Source: SZUA-365 sp034002405
GTDB lineage: Bacteria; Bacteroidota; Ignavibacteria; SZUA-365
Length of the DNA: 64,000 nucleotides
Direction of reading: 5' to 3'
Assembly: GCA_034002405.1 (NCBI GenBank)
Contig: JAVFAS010000004.1
Coordinates: 1-64,000, forward strand
Shown here: in pieces, positions 8,385 through 17,246 of the stretch
How the letters are laid out: every line of letters begins with the position of its first letter
Position numbering within the stretch: position 1 is the first letter of the stretch
The notes under the pieces: model-generated
The model's input: only the letters and a program-made list of their open reading frames with translations
Told to the model about the DNA's origin: nothing
Database searches by the model: none
Program-made: the position numbers and the translations under genes

Positions 8385-9158
8385 ATGCGGAAATCGTCGA
8401 AAGCGTTGTTGAGCGTTCTGTTGGCCGTTGCCGCGCTGCTGTGCGCCACGGTTCAGGTGGAAGCGCAGATCGGTCAGAACCTCGTCATCAACCGGTTTGT
8501 CTCCGATCCCGACAACATCGAAACGCACGTGGTGATCAGCGACGTCGACGGCGTCGGTCCCAATATCAAGATCTCGATCTTCAACGACGAAGGCCGGTTG
8601 GTGTACGAGCGGTACGAAACCCTGAGCGCATTCGGGAAAATCAATTACGACCCGCTCACGTACCTCAATGCGTATCAGCACGGCTATAATCAGAGTCCGA
8701 AATTCATCGGGACGGTACGCATCGAGAGCGCGGGCGGAAACATCGCCGGGCAGTATTGGGAAATGAACCGTGATCTCGACAAGGCGTACATGAACATCGC
8801 GGTCCCGGCGGCGGACGGCAAGGGCTACGACAAGCTCGTGTGCCAGCACTTCGTCTCCGACAAATCCGTGAATTCGCAGATCATCGTCAGCAATACCGAA
8901 GTCTCGCGTCCCGTGACCATCGATGTGAAATTTTACAGCGACAACGGCGGCCTCGTGGGCGTGGAGAAGCGCGTGATTCCCGCGAATGGCGTTAGCAGCA
9001 TCAATCCCTACAAGTCACTCAAGGGCGTCCAGATGACTGGCACGGCGTACATCGTCGTCGTCGGCGCGGGCAAAATCACCGGTGAGTACTGGCAGGCCGT
9101 CGAACGTGAAAAGTACCAGGTCGCCTTGCCGCTCGAGGGCGTGACGAAGATTCGCTGA
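8385..9158 (+). CDS. Secreted protein with two copies of an unrecognised beta-rich domain (paralogue A)
   Basis: 257 aa from the ATG at 8385, which has GGAGG seven bases upstream. Residues 1-28 are a signal peptide ending Val-Glu-Ala-Gln. The mature protein is an internal duplication: residues ~32-141 and ~150-250 both read L-V-x-x-x-F-V-S-D, a V-[I/V]-[S]-[D/N] strand, an F/Y-[N/S]-D-[E/N]-G turn, a G-T-x-x-I strand, G-x-I-[A/T]-G-[Q/E]-Y-W, and a closing Y-[M/Q]-[N/V]-[I/A] strand before Pro. The second copy has a Cys (C153) in C-Q-H-F-V-S. The family is not recognised. The next gene encodes a paralogue with the same layout. A surface or periplasmic structural or binding role is only a guess. 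Confidence 0.8.
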   Translation: MRKSSKALLSVLLAVAALLCATVQVEAQIGQNLVINRFVSDPDNIETHVVISDVDGVGPNIKISIFNDEGRLVYERYETLSAFGKINYDPLTYLNAYQHGYNQSPKFIGTVRIESAGGNIAGQYWEMNRDLDKAYMNIAVPAADGKGYDKLVCQHFVSDKSVNSQIIVSNTEVSRPVTIDVKFYSDNGGLVGVEKRVIPANGVSSINPYKSLKGVQMTGTAYIVVVGAGKITGEYWQAVEREKYQVALPLEGVTKIR

Positions 9159-9184
9159 GCGCGGACCACTCTCCGAGGAGTTTC

Positions 9185-9988
9185 ATGGCGCGGCATCGGC
9201 GCTTCATTGCGCATTCTCTGCGCATTTCCCTGTTCCTGACTCTCGCGATTGCGTGTGTGCCTGTCATGGCATACGCGCAATTTGCGTTCGAGGGGGAGGG
9301 GCTGCCGTCGCGGGCGGGAGATCAGCTCGTCGTCAACTATTTCGAGGCCGATCCCGACGTGTACGAGACCCATCTCGTGATCACCGATCACGAGGGAACC
9401 GGTTCGGTGGTCAACGTGCTGCTCTTTGACCTCGATGGACGGCTGGTCGCGGAACATGCGTACTTTCTTCCGATATTCGGAAAAGTCAACTACAATCCGG
9501 CCGAGGACCTGGGAAAGAACGTGTTCACGGGCACCATTCGGATCTACGCGGATGGCGGGAACGTGTCGGCACAATACTGGCAGTTCTACAAAAATCCGGA
9601 GAAAACCGTCTTTAATACAGCCATCCCCGCATCCAATGCGCTGGGTGCACCGGCGCTGCTGTGCCAGCACTTCGTGTCATCGCCGGATATTCGCGCGCGT
9701 CTCGTCCTGGTGAATCCCGCGTCCGACAGCGCGGTCACGGTCTCGGTGACATTCTATCTGGACCGGGGAAAACAGCTCACCAGGGACAAGCATACAATCC
9801 CGCCAAACGGCATGATCCTTCTCGATCCGTTTGTCGAGAATGAAGGGCTGGTCCGCACCGGAATTGCGTACTGCGAGGTCATTGGCGACGGCCGCATCAC
9901 GGGTGAATACTGGCAGGCCAGCGACGCGGAACGCTATCAGGTTTCGCTGCCGATGGAAGCCATCCCCGTACGAACGAAGCACTGGTAA
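9185..9988 (+). CDS. Secreted protein with two copies of the same unrecognised domain (paralogue B)
   Basis: 267 aa with a signal peptide (hydrophobic at residues ~14-30, ending A-Y-A-Q) and CGAGGAG just before the ATG. It copies the architecture of the preceding gene: repeat 1 at ~47-148 (L-V-V-N-Y-F ... G-T-I-R-I ... A-Q-Y-W) and repeat 2 at ~157-256 (L-L-C-Q-H-F-V-S ... G-I-A-Y ... I-T-G-E-Y-W-Q). The Cys-Gln-His-Phe-Val-Ser opening of repeat 2 and the G-E-Y-W-Q-A close are the best-conserved features between the paralogues. The gap to the upstream paralogue is 26 bases, so they are probably one transcription unit. Function is unknown. Confidence 0.8.
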   Translation: MARHRRFIAHSLRISLFLTLAIACVPVMAYAQFAFEGEGLPSRAGDQLVVNYFEADPDVYETHLVITDHEGTGSVVNVLLFDLDGRLVAEHAYFLPIFGKVNYNPAEDLGKNVFTGTIRIYADGGNVSAQYWQFYKNPEKTVFNTAIPASNALGAPALLCQHFVSSPDIRARLVLVNPASDSAVTVSVTFYLDRGKQLTRDKHTIPPNGMILLDPFVENEGLVRTGIAYCEVIGDGRITGEYWQASDAERYQVSLPMEAIPVRTKHW

Positions 9989-9995
9989 CGACGAT

Positions 9996-10036
9996 CCCGC
10001 GTGTTTCATCAGACTCCGCCAGCACACGCGGGCATT
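9996..10036 (+). terminator. Weak candidate terminator after the duplicated-domain pair
   Basis: CCCGCGTGT (9996-10004) and ACACGCGGG (10024-10032) form a perfect nine-base stem with a 19-base loop, followed by CATTTTC. The long loop and short T-run make it a weak intrinsic terminator, but its place just after the stop of paralogue B is suitable. The rest of the 160-base gap up to 10149 is AT-rich near 10095-10130 and may hold the promoter of the methyltransferase. Confidence 0.4.
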
Positions 10037-10148
10037 TTCGTGCCGATCGTACTGTTTGGAGAAGTACCCCGAAAAGGGGTGTGGGATACACAACGCAGCT
10101 TTACATAATGTTTATTATGAGAAATAAGGAACGCAGGAAAGCACAGGT

Positions 10149-10916
10149 ATGAAAGAGTCCACCAAGCAGAACTGGGAGACTTTCTGGGATCAGAAAGCAG
10201 ATACCAAGGAAGTCTACGCGAACACCGATCGCATTCGCCGGAATCTTGCCCGCAATCTGGATCTGCGCGGCGCGCGTATTCTTGAGGTTGGCGCAGGGAC
10301 GGGACGCGATTCTTTCTACATGTCGCAGGATGGCGCGGAACTCGTCCTTCTCGATTACTCGATGAATTCTCTCAAGATCATCCGCAAACTCCTGCCCAGT
10401 ACCGATCACATCAGCGCCATCGGCGGCGATGCGTTCTCGCTGCCGTTTCCCGATGGCAGCTTCGATGCGGTGTTCCATCAGGGATTGCTCGAGCATTTTC
10501 GCGATCGGGATGCGCGCCGCCTGCTGGCCGAGAATATCCGTGTGCTCAAACCTGGTGGACTCCTTGTGGTCGATGTTCCGCAGCGCTGGCATATCTACAC
10601 GGTGATCAAACACGTGCTGATCGCGATGAACGCCTGGTTCGCGGGCTGGGAACGGGAATTTTCCGTCCGTGAACTCCGTGCACTGCTTCGCGAACTTGGA
10701 ACGACGCCAGTGGATGCCTATGGTGAATGGATGTATCCCAGCCTGTTCTACCGTACGATGCGCGAGGCATTGTATAAATTCGGAGTCAAACTTCCGTTAT
10801 ATCCGAAATTGATTCCCCCGGTGTCACGGTTGCGCGAAACGATCCGCCACGCCATGGACGGGACGGCGATCAAACTCAATACCGCCTTGTCCATCGGTGT
10901 CATCGCCCGCAAATAA
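10149..10916 (+). CDS. Class I SAM-dependent methyltransferase
   Basis: 255 aa. L-E-V-G-A-G-T-G at residues 45-52 is the AdoMet-binding motif I, followed by the acidic strand end L-L-D near residue 74, and G-D-A-F-S-L-P-F-P-D-G-S-F-D near residues 98-111, the motif typical of the Methyltransf_11 group. V-L-K-P-G-G-L-L-V-V-D-V-P is the post-motif III strand. The C-terminal ~80 residues are less conserved and may bind substrate. It stands between secreted proteins and a glycosyltransferase, so a sugar or lipid-glycan substrate is possible. An alternative is a ubiquinone/menaquinone-type methyltransferase, but the context does not support that. Confidence 0.82.
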   Translation: MKESTKQNWETFWDQKADTKEVYANTDRIRRNLARNLDLRGARILEVGAGTGRDSFYMSQDGAELVLLDYSMNSLKIIRKLLPSTDHISAIGGDAFSLPFPDGSFDAVFHQGLLEHFRDRDARRLLAENIRVLKPGGLLVVDVPQRWHIYTVIKHVLIAMNAWFAGWEREFSVRELRALLRELGTTPVDAYGEWMYPSLFYRTMREALYKFGVKLPLYPKLIPPVSRLRETIRHAMDGTAIKLNTALSIGVIARK

Positions 10917-10940
10917 TCCATCGTCAATCCGCTTCATCCC

Positions 10941-12107
10941 ATGGCCGATAACCCATTGAAAATCCTAGTCCTCAACTGGCAGGACATCACGAATCCTCTC
11001 GCGGGTGGCGCCGAGGTGCATCTGCATGAGGTGTTCGAGCGGCTCGCCGCGCGCGGCCATGAAGTGACGCTGTTCTGTCACCACTTCGATGGCGCGCCGG
11101 CCGAGGAAATGCGCAATGGCATCCGCATCATCCGCCAGGGCGGTCGATCGCTGTTCAATTTCCATGTGCCATGGGCCTACTGGAAACGTTTCCGGCATGA
11201 AGGTTTTGACATCGTGGTCGACGATGTCAACAAAATCCCCTTCTACACTCCCCTCTTCGTGCGCGAACCGGTGCAGGGCGTGACGCACCATCTCTTCGGC
11301 ACAAGCATTTTTCTCGAGACCATCCTTCCCTTCGCGGCCTATGTCTATCTGTGCGAGCGCCTGATCAAACCTGTGTATCGTCATGTCCCGTTCATCATCG
11401 GCAGCCCCAGCACACACAAGGAATATCTCGAATGGGGCTTTCCCGCGCATCAGGTCACCGTGGTCAACTACTGCGTGAACAAGGAGATATACTGGCCGGA
11501 TGAAACAAATGCGTATGATCCCGATCGCATCGGGTATTTCGGTCGTCTGAAAAAATACAAGAGCGTCGACCATCTCCTGCGCGCGATGCACGCGATTCGC
11601 GACGACTACCCACGGCTGCATCTCGATATCATCGGCGACGGAGACGACCGGCCCCGACTCGAACAGATCACGACGGAATTGGCATTGCAGGAACGGGTCA
11701 CTTTCCACGGTTTCATCGACGAGGACGAAAAAGCTCCCCTGCTGCAGAAGATGAATTTCGTCGTGAATACGTCATCGAAGGAAGGATGGGGACTCACCGT
11801 CGTCGAAGCGAACGCCTGCGGTGCGCCGGTGGTCGCCGCGAATGTTCCGGGACTGCGGGACTCGGTAGTCAATGGTGAGACGGGACTTCTCTACGAATTC
11901 GGTAATCTCGAGGACCTTGTCGCGCGCATGCGCATCTTCCTCGATGCGCCGGACACCCGCGATGCCTTCCGTTCGCGCGCACTCGCATGGGCGGCGAAAT
12001 TCGACTGGGATGTCGCCACCGACGAAACGCTGATGCTGATGCGCCGCACCATCGCGGAGTGGCGAACACGTGACGCATCGCGCAACCGCGACGCCGTGTC
12101 ACGGTAA
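10941..12107 (+). CDS. Glycosyltransferase family 4 protein
   Basis: 388 aa. The N-terminus has N-P-L-A-G-G-A-E-V-H, the GT4 glycine loop, followed by a R-G-H-E-V strand. The C-terminal domain carries Y-F-G-R-L-K-K-Y-K-S (residues ~195-205), the I-G-D-G turn, and S-S-K-E-G-W-G-L-T-V-V-E-A-N-A-C-G with Glu281 and Glu289 as the E-x7-E donor motif. It lies 24 bases after the methyltransferase and ends only 16 bases from the convergent ribE gene. The protein is probably a cytoplasmic-face mannosyl- or glucosyltransferase of the surface-glycan locus; sugar specificity is not readable. Confidence 0.88.
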   Translation: MADNPLKILVLNWQDITNPLAGGAEVHLHEVFERLAARGHEVTLFCHHFDGAPAEEMRNGIRIIRQGGRSLFNFHVPWAYWKRFRHEGFDIVVDDVNKIPFYTPLFVREPVQGVTHHLFGTSIFLETILPFAAYVYLCERLIKPVYRHVPFIIGSPSTHKEYLEWGFPAHQVTVVNYCVNKEIYWPDETNAYDPDRIGYFGRLKKYKSVDHLLRAMHAIRDDYPRLHLDIIGDGDDRPRLEQITTELALQERVTFHGFIDEDEKAPLLQKMNFVVNTSSKEGWGLTVVEANACGAPVVAANVPGLRDSVVNGETGLLYEFGNLEDLVARMRIFLDAPDTRDAFRSRALAWAAKFDWDVATDETLMLMRRTIAEWRTRDASRNRDAVSR

Positions 12108-12123
12108 TTGCCCACGCCGCGAT

Positions 12124-12759
12124 TCAGTATCCGAGATTTCGGAGAAATCCCTCCGTGATCCCCGTCGCCCCGCTCCCCCGCAGATAATTCACGACATATT
12201 TCCCGATCATGTCCAGTTCGATGTTGACACGTCGCCCGCGTCCGTAGGTGCGAAAAAGCGTGGCGTTCCACGTGTGCGGAATCACGGACACCCGGAACGC
12301 GTCATCACTCCGCTCCGCGACCGTCAGGCTGACACCGTCGATGGAGATGCTCCCCATCGGAATAATGAACGGTGCGGCCTCCGCGGGAAAGGAGAATGCG
12401 ACCATCCAGCTCTCCGCGCGTCGCTCGATCGCGACAAGCGTGGTCGCGAAATCCACATGTCCCTGGACGAAATGACCGCCGAGCTTGCCATCGGCGCGCA
12501 GCGCACGCTCGAGATTGACGGAATCGCCGACCGAAAATTCACCGAGCGTCGACTTCCTCACTGTTTCTTCCACTGCTTCCACGGTGAATCGTTCGCGTGT
12601 GTATCGCGTGACCGTCAGACACACGCCGTTGACCGCGATGCTGTCTCCCACTGCCGTTCCGTCGAGAACGGAGGACGCGGCGATGTCGAAGCGTCGGCCA
12701 TTTCCCAACTGTTGCACGGCACGCAGCGTGCCCACTTCCTCGATGAGGCCGGTAAACAT
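12124..12759 (-). CDS. ribE: Riboflavin synthase alpha subunit
   Basis: 211 aa. It starts with the invariant M-F-T-G-L-I-E and contains two lumazine-binding repeats, visible as G-V-C-L-T-V near residue 45 and G-V-S-L-T-V near residue 143, with G-H-F-V-Q-G-H-V-D at the end of repeat 1. The enzyme disproportionates two molecules of 6,7-dimethyl-8-ribityllumazine to riboflavin and the pyrimidine precursor. AAGGAG precedes the ATG by eight bases. It follows ribD with a gap of two bases, so the two riboflavin genes are co-transcribed. No FMN riboswitch is visible upstream of ribD. Confidence 0.96.
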   Translation of the reverse strand: MFTGLIEEVGTLRAVQQLGNGRRFDIAASSVLDGTAVGDSIAVNGVCLTVTRYTRERFTVEAVEETVRKSTLGEFSVGDSVNLERALRADGKLGGHFVQGHVDFATTLVAIERRAESWMVAFSFPAEAAPFIIPMGSISIDGVSLTVAERSDDAFRVSVIPHTWNATLFRTYGRGRRVNIELDMIGKYVVNYLRGSGATGITEGFLRNLGY

Positions 12760-12761
12760 GG

Positions 12762-13877
12762 TCAGAGCTCCTTTTCAGGACGGAGGATGGTGTAGGTGTC
12801 CACACCGCAGCGCATGACGTCCTCGATGCGGAATCGATGGGCATCGGTGAGGTGCAACGGACGCAACCCGGAGAAGCATCCTTTCCCCTGCCCGATGATT
12901 TTCGGCGCGGTGAACAGGTCGATGCGATCAACGAGGCGTGCGCGAAGAAACGCGGAGAATACCTCCGCGCCACCCTCGACGAGAATGGAACGGATCTGAA
13001 AATCAGAGTACAGGATCTGCAATGTGGATGTCAGGGAAGCGTATTCGCGCGTGTCCGTCGTCGCCGCGATCACCGACACCCCGCGCTCCCGCAGCTTCGC
13101 CACGCGGTCCGCGTGGGTGCGCGCGGCGGTCCGCGATGTCACGAGGATGGTACGCGCGGCATCGGCGTCACTGATGACGGTGGACGAAAGCGGGAGATTC
13201 CATGAGCGTGTCAGCACGATCCGCCGCGGCGAATCTCCCGCGATGTGGCGGACGTTGAGCGAAGGATTGTCCTTGCGCACGGTTTCCGCGCCCACCAGCA
13301 CCGCGTCATAGACCGCACGCAATCGGTGCACCTCGCGCCGCGCCTCTTCCGATGTGATCCAATGCGACGTTCCCTTTGATGCGGCGATGAATCCGTCCAA
13401 CGTCTGTGCGACCTTCAGCAGCACGAACGGACGCTTGGCGACGACATTCACGAGATAGACCTCGTTGAGCGCCTCGCAGCGCTCCCGTTCGATGTGTTCA
13501 GTGACGACGATGCCCGCCGCGCGCAACCGGGCTGCTCCCGCTCCCGCGACATCGGGATTTGGATCCGGCATGCCGATCACGACTTTCCTGAGGCCGGCGT
13601 CGATGATCGCCTGCGTGCAGGGAGGAGTTTTCCCGTGGTGGTTGCATGGTTCGAGCGAGACATACATCGTGGCGCCGCGTGCCCGGTCCCCCGCGTCGCG
13701 TATGGCCTCCACTTCCGCATGGGGTCCGCCGAACTTCCGATGCCAGCCCCTGCCGATGATCCGTCCACCGTCCACGATGATCGCACCAACCATCGGATTC
13801 GGTTCCACCGTGCCGCGGCCGCGTTCCGCGAGCTGCAGGCACTTGAGCATGTACTGATCGTCCTTGCGGTCATGCAT
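12762..13877 (-). CDS. ribD: Bifunctional diaminohydroxyphosphoribosylaminopyrimidine deaminase / 5-amino-6-(5-phosphoribosylamino)uracil reductase
   Basis: 371 aa, the full bifunctional length. The N-terminal deaminase has H-A-E at residues 53-55 and P-C-N-H-H-G-K-T-P-P-C with zinc ligands Cys78 and Cys87. The reductase starts near residue 150 with R-P-F-V-L-L-K-V-A-Q-T-L-D-G and includes I-L-V-E-G-G-A near residue 305. It carries out the second and third steps of riboflavin synthesis. ribE follows immediately. The upstream gap of 66 bases to the phosphodiester glycosidase gene is short, so this pair may be read through from the dxs operon. Confidence 0.95.
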   Translation of the reverse strand: MHDRKDDQYMLKCLQLAERGRGTVEPNPMVGAIIVDGGRIIGRGWHRKFGGPHAEVEAIRDAGDRARGATMYVSLEPCNHHGKTPPCTQAIIDAGLRKVVIGMPDPNPDVAGAGAARLRAAGIVVTEHIERERCEALNEVYLVNVVAKRPFVLLKVAQTLDGFIAASKGTSHWITSEEARREVHRLRAVYDAVLVGAETVRKDNPSLNVRHIAGDSPRRIVLTRSWNLPLSSTVISDADAARTILVTSRTAARTHADRVAKLRERGVSVIAATTDTREYASLTSTLQILYSDFQIRSILVEGGAEVFSAFLRARLVDRIDLFTAPKIIGQGKGCFSGLRPLHLTDAHRFRIEDVMRCGVDTYTILRPEKEL

Positions 13878-13943
13878 CGGCGTTCTCGTGAGAATATCGG
13901 ACAGAATGCTCCCGTTTGACGCGCGTCGGCGGTTGTGCGCGGA

Positions 13944-15299
13944 TCATTCGATGCCGTGCGTCGAAGCTCCGCGACCGCCATTGCCGTGCTTGGCGAAATC
14001 GGAATGCTCGAAAAGCATCAGCGTCGTCGAGATTTTCCGGCTGCCCCGGTTGCCGGCGCGCGGGACCGGCGTGGTACCTTCCAGTGACATCGTCGCGGAA
14101 CTTCCACCATCGAGGTTGAGCGCGTGCCAGGCGCCACGCGCCACCATCAATTCCGCCAGCGTCTCGAGCGACGCGCCCCGCGTGCGAGCCCTTCGATTGT
14201 ATGGTTCGACCACCATCATGATCAGGCTGTCTCCGCCCCGGGTGACACCCACGGCGCTGCGGCCGTAATGTCCGGTGACAAAGCGGAGCTTTCGCAACCC
14301 CGCTTCCATCCACTCCACGCTCACCTTCCCGTCACGGACGATGCGTGGCGAGCCACCGGTCATCTGCATGATGGGAAACGGAAGACCGGGAGTCACCGCG
14401 CTCTCGAGAGAGAAGGTGTCCCCGACCAGGAGTGACGTGAAGAGCGGAAAGGGACCGCGGCCGAAAGAAATGACGCCCCCATCCTCGGGAATCGCGACGA
14501 ATCCGGTGTCCAGCGCGGTGACCACGCACGGGACCGCCGTATTGGCCCGTGGCTGACGTTTGTAACGAAACTGGAGTTTCAACGTGCCGCTCTCCGGACT
14601 GATGCTCCAGACGGAATCCATAAGGGCAAGGATCATGGTATCGATGGCCGCCTCGGTTTCGTCGGTCATGGTGTCGCGCGACGCCTCCCGGATCCCCGTC
14701 GTATCGATAAACGGCACGGAGGTGCCGAAGAAATTCGTGTACAGGACGATTTCCGTGGAATCGACACGACGGTTGAGACGCGTGACGGGAATCTCGCCCA
14801 GACGTGTGTGCACGCTCACGTCAAGATGGAACGTATCGATGAACACTTCCTTTTTGTCCGTGATGGCGATCGATGACCAGTTCTTATACTTGTCCGCGAT
14901 CAGCAATCGTCCGTCGGAGACGGTTGGCCCCATGGGATGCAGCGTTCCGGCCTTCCAGAAATTCGCATTCGTACCCGCCACCACCCGAAGACCCGCATGC
15001 GTGCTGTCATAGCGCGAAAGAATGCTGTGCACGCGCTCGAGACCGCTGATGTGTTCGAGTCCCTTGCCAACACGCACACCCACCTGTGGATTTTTCAGGT
15101 CCACGGTCAGCCAGTGAACCGAAAGCCGGGATTTCGGAACATACGAGTGAAAATACCGAATCCCGGGTGCGAGCATTCGGGCACTATCCGCGGGGAGCGC
15201 GACCGCGGTCCGCGGCTGCGCGGCGATGGAAATCGGGAGGAGAAGGACACCGCCGATGATGATCCGCAGCAACAACGGTATGCCTCGCGGCATCGTCAT
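13944..15299 (-). CDS. Secreted phosphodiester glycosidase (NAGPA/DUF2233-like) family protein
   Basis: 451 aa with a signal peptide (hydrophobic at residues ~8-25, ending I-A-A-Q). G-T-N-A-N-F-W near residue 108 and A-L-N-L-D-G-G-S-S-A-T near residue 410 are the two hallmark motifs of the NAGPA domain, related to the mammalian enzyme that uncovers mannose-6-phosphate and to bacterial phosphodiester glycosidases. The central ~100 residues look like an insertion. The ATG overlaps the dxs stop (ATGA), so it is translationally coupled to an isoprenoid gene with no obvious functional link. It probably acts on a sugar-phosphodiester in the envelope. Confidence 0.85.
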   Translation of the reverse strand: MTMPRGIPLLLRIIIGGVLLLPISIAAQPRTAVALPADSARMLAPGIRYFHSYVPKSRLSVHWLTVDLKNPQVGVRVGKGLEHISGLERVHSILSRYDSTHAGLRVVAGTNANFWKAGTLHPMGPTVSDGRLLIADKYKNWSSIAITDKKEVFIDTFHLDVSVHTRLGEIPVTRLNRRVDSTEIVLYTNFFGTSVPFIDTTGIREASRDTMTDETEAAIDTMILALMDSVWSISPESGTLKLQFRYKRQPRANTAVPCVVTALDTGFVAIPEDGGVISFGRGPFPLFTSLLVGDTFSLESAVTPGLPFPIMQMTGGSPRIVRDGKVSVEWMEAGLRKLRFVTGHYGRSAVGVTRGGDSLIMMVVEPYNRRARTRGASLETLAELMVARGAWHALNLDGGSSATMSLEGTTPVPRAGNRGSRKISTTLMLFEHSDFAKHGNGGRGASTHGIE

Positions 15300-17221
15300 G
15301 TGCGCTGCTCCAGCGGAGCGGTGAACTCGATCCCACAGAGTGCCCCGGCGCGTCGCGCGATCCCCAGTGGATCGAGATTGATGCTGCGATACAACTCTTC
15401 CTGCGTCCCGTGCTCGATAAAGTCGTCCGGGATGCCGTGAATGCCCAGCGTGACGCCCGTCGCGCGCGCCGCGGTCAGATACTCGGCCACGGCGCTGCCG
15501 AATCCGCCCAGGATAGCGTTATCCTCGACCGTGAGCACCGCCCGGTAGCGTGTGAAGAGGTCATCGAGCAACGCCGTATCGAGGGGTTTGACAAATCGCA
15601 TGTTCACCACCCCCGCGCGGATCCCGCTGTTCGCCAGCAATTCGGCCGCCTTGAGTGCATTCGGCACCATGTTGCCGATCGCGAGAATCGCCACGTCCTC
15701 TCCATCGCGCAGGATGACGCCCTTGCCGATCTCCAGCGTTTGAAATCCCTCGCGGAGGGGAACACCGATCGCATTTCCCCGCGGATAGCGCAGGGCAATC
15801 GGTCCGCTGCGATGTTCGATCGCGGTATGAAGCATGTCGCGGAGTTCCTGCTCGTCGGCCGGTGCCATGATGACCATTCCCGGGATCATGCGCAGGTAAC
15901 TCAGATCATAGGCCCCGTGATGCGTGGGACCATCAGCACCGACGAGTCCGCCACGATCGATCGCGAACACGACATGGAGGCCCTGTGTGGCCACGTCGTG
16001 GATGACCTGATCGATCGCACGCTGGAGAAAGGTCGAGTAGATCGCGGCGACCGGAACGTAGCCTTGACAGGCCATGCCCGCGGCGAAGGTGACGGCATGC
16101 TGCTCGGCGATGCCGACATCAAAGCATTTTTCGGGGACCTCCTGCTGCAACAGATCCAGTCCGGTTCCCGAGGCCATCGCCGCCGTGATCCCGACGACAT
16201 TGTCGTGACTCTTGACCATCTCGACCAGCGCTTCAGCAAATATCGCGGTATAGCTTTTCGCCGCGTCGGTCTTTTTCGGCGCCTTCCCCGTGATCTTGTC
16301 GAAGGGAGTGACGCCATGCAGATTCATTCCGTCACTCTCGGCGGGGGCGTATCCCTTGCCTTTCTGCGTGACGACATGCACCAGAATCGGGCCGGCCCAA
16401 TCCTGCACTTCACGGAAAATATTGACCAGCGACACCACATTGTGTCCGTTGATCGGACCGAAATACCGGAATCCCAGTGCCTCGAACAGCATGCCCGGCG
16501 TCACGACCGATTTGATCCCGCCTTCGAGGCGTGCGGCGATTTTCCGGAAGCGGTCTCCGAGTTCGTCGAATTTTCCCGCGAGATCCCACACATTCGCGCG
16601 AAACCTGTTGTAGGTCGGCGATGCGATCAGTTCATTGAAGTAGTTCGACAGTGCCCAAACATTTGGTGAGATGGACATGTTGTTGTCGTTGAGAACCACG
16701 ATCATGTTTTTCTTCAACAGGCCGCAGTTGTTCATCGCTTCGTAGGCCATGCCACCAGTCATCGATCCGTCGCCGATCACGGCGACAACCTTGTAGTCTT
16801 CCCCGCTGAAGTCGCGCGCCGCCGCGATTCCCAATGCGGCGGAAATCGATGTCGTGGCGTGTCCCGCGCCGAACACGTCGTAGGGACTTTCCTTCCGCTT
16901 GAGAAATCCACTCAGTCCGCCGAATTGCCGGATCGTATGCAGGCGATCCCTGCGACCCGTGAGGATTTTGTGAGGATAGGCCTGATGTCCCACATCCCAG
17001 ACAAGCTTGTCGGTGGGCGTGCTGAATGCATAGTGCAGGGAGACGGCGAGTTCGACGGTTCCGAGACCCGCGCCGAGATGGCCGCCTGTTTTCGAGACGG
17101 TGTCGATCAGAAATTCGCGGATTTCACCGCAAAGCGGTCGCAGATCGTTGATGTCCATCCGGCGAAGATCGGACGGGTCATCGATGCGATCGAGCAGCGG
17201 CGTGGGAGAATGTTCCGGCAT
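15296..17221 (-). CDS. dxs: 1-deoxy-D-xylulose-5-phosphate synthase
   Basis: 641 aa from the ATG at 17221; the frame stays open upstream but overlaps xseB. G-D-G-S-M at residues 150-154 begins the thiamine diphosphate motif and H49 lies in T-G-G-H-L-G. D-R-G-G-L-V-G-A-D-G-P-T-H-H-G belongs to the central transketolase domain. The enzyme condenses pyruvate and glyceraldehyde 3-phosphate, the entry step of the MEP isoprenoid pathway, also feeding thiamine and pyridoxal synthesis. xseB ends 25 bases upstream; xseA-xseB-dxs order is a common bacterial arrangement. Confidence 0.97.
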   Translation of the reverse strand: MPEHSPTPLLDRIDDPSDLRRMDINDLRPLCGEIREFLIDTVSKTGGHLGAGLGTVELAVSLHYAFSTPTDKLVWDVGHQAYPHKILTGRRDRLHTIRQFGGLSGFLKRKESPYDVFGAGHATTSISAALGIAAARDFSGEDYKVVAVIGDGSMTGGMAYEAMNNCGLLKKNMIVVLNDNNMSISPNVWALSNYFNELIASPTYNRFRANVWDLAGKFDELGDRFRKIAARLEGGIKSVVTPGMLFEALGFRYFGPINGHNVVSLVNIFREVQDWAGPILVHVVTQKGKGYAPAESDGMNLHGVTPFDKITGKAPKKTDAAKSYTAIFAEALVEMVKSHDNVVGITAAMASGTGLDLLQQEVPEKCFDVGIAEQHAVTFAAGMACQGYVPVAAIYSTFLQRAIDQVIHDVATQGLHVVFAIDRGGLVGADGPTHHGAYDLSYLRMIPGMVIMAPADEQELRDMLHTAIEHRSGPIALRYPRGNAIGVPLREGFQTLEIGKGVILRDGEDVAILAIGNMVPNALKAAELLANSGIRAGVVNMRFVKPLDTALLDDLFTRYRAVLTVEDNAILGGFGSAVAEYLTAARATGVTLGIHGIPDDFIEHGTQEELYRSINLDPLGIARRAGALCGIEFTAPLEQRT

Positions 17222-17246
17222 GGGCAACTCAGATGCTGACACGATA

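Noticed and set aside
10066..10080. ACCCC-GAAAA-GGGGT hairpin before the methyltransferase gene as a terminator
   Set aside because: The stem is only five bases and is not followed by a T-run. It may form locally in the mRNA leader but cannot be called a terminator.
1..12107. Mobile island or prophage signatures around the glycan genes
   Set aside because: No transposase, integrase, att-like repeat or tRNA junction was seen. The xerD gene at 59362-60312 is a housekeeping recombinase far away.
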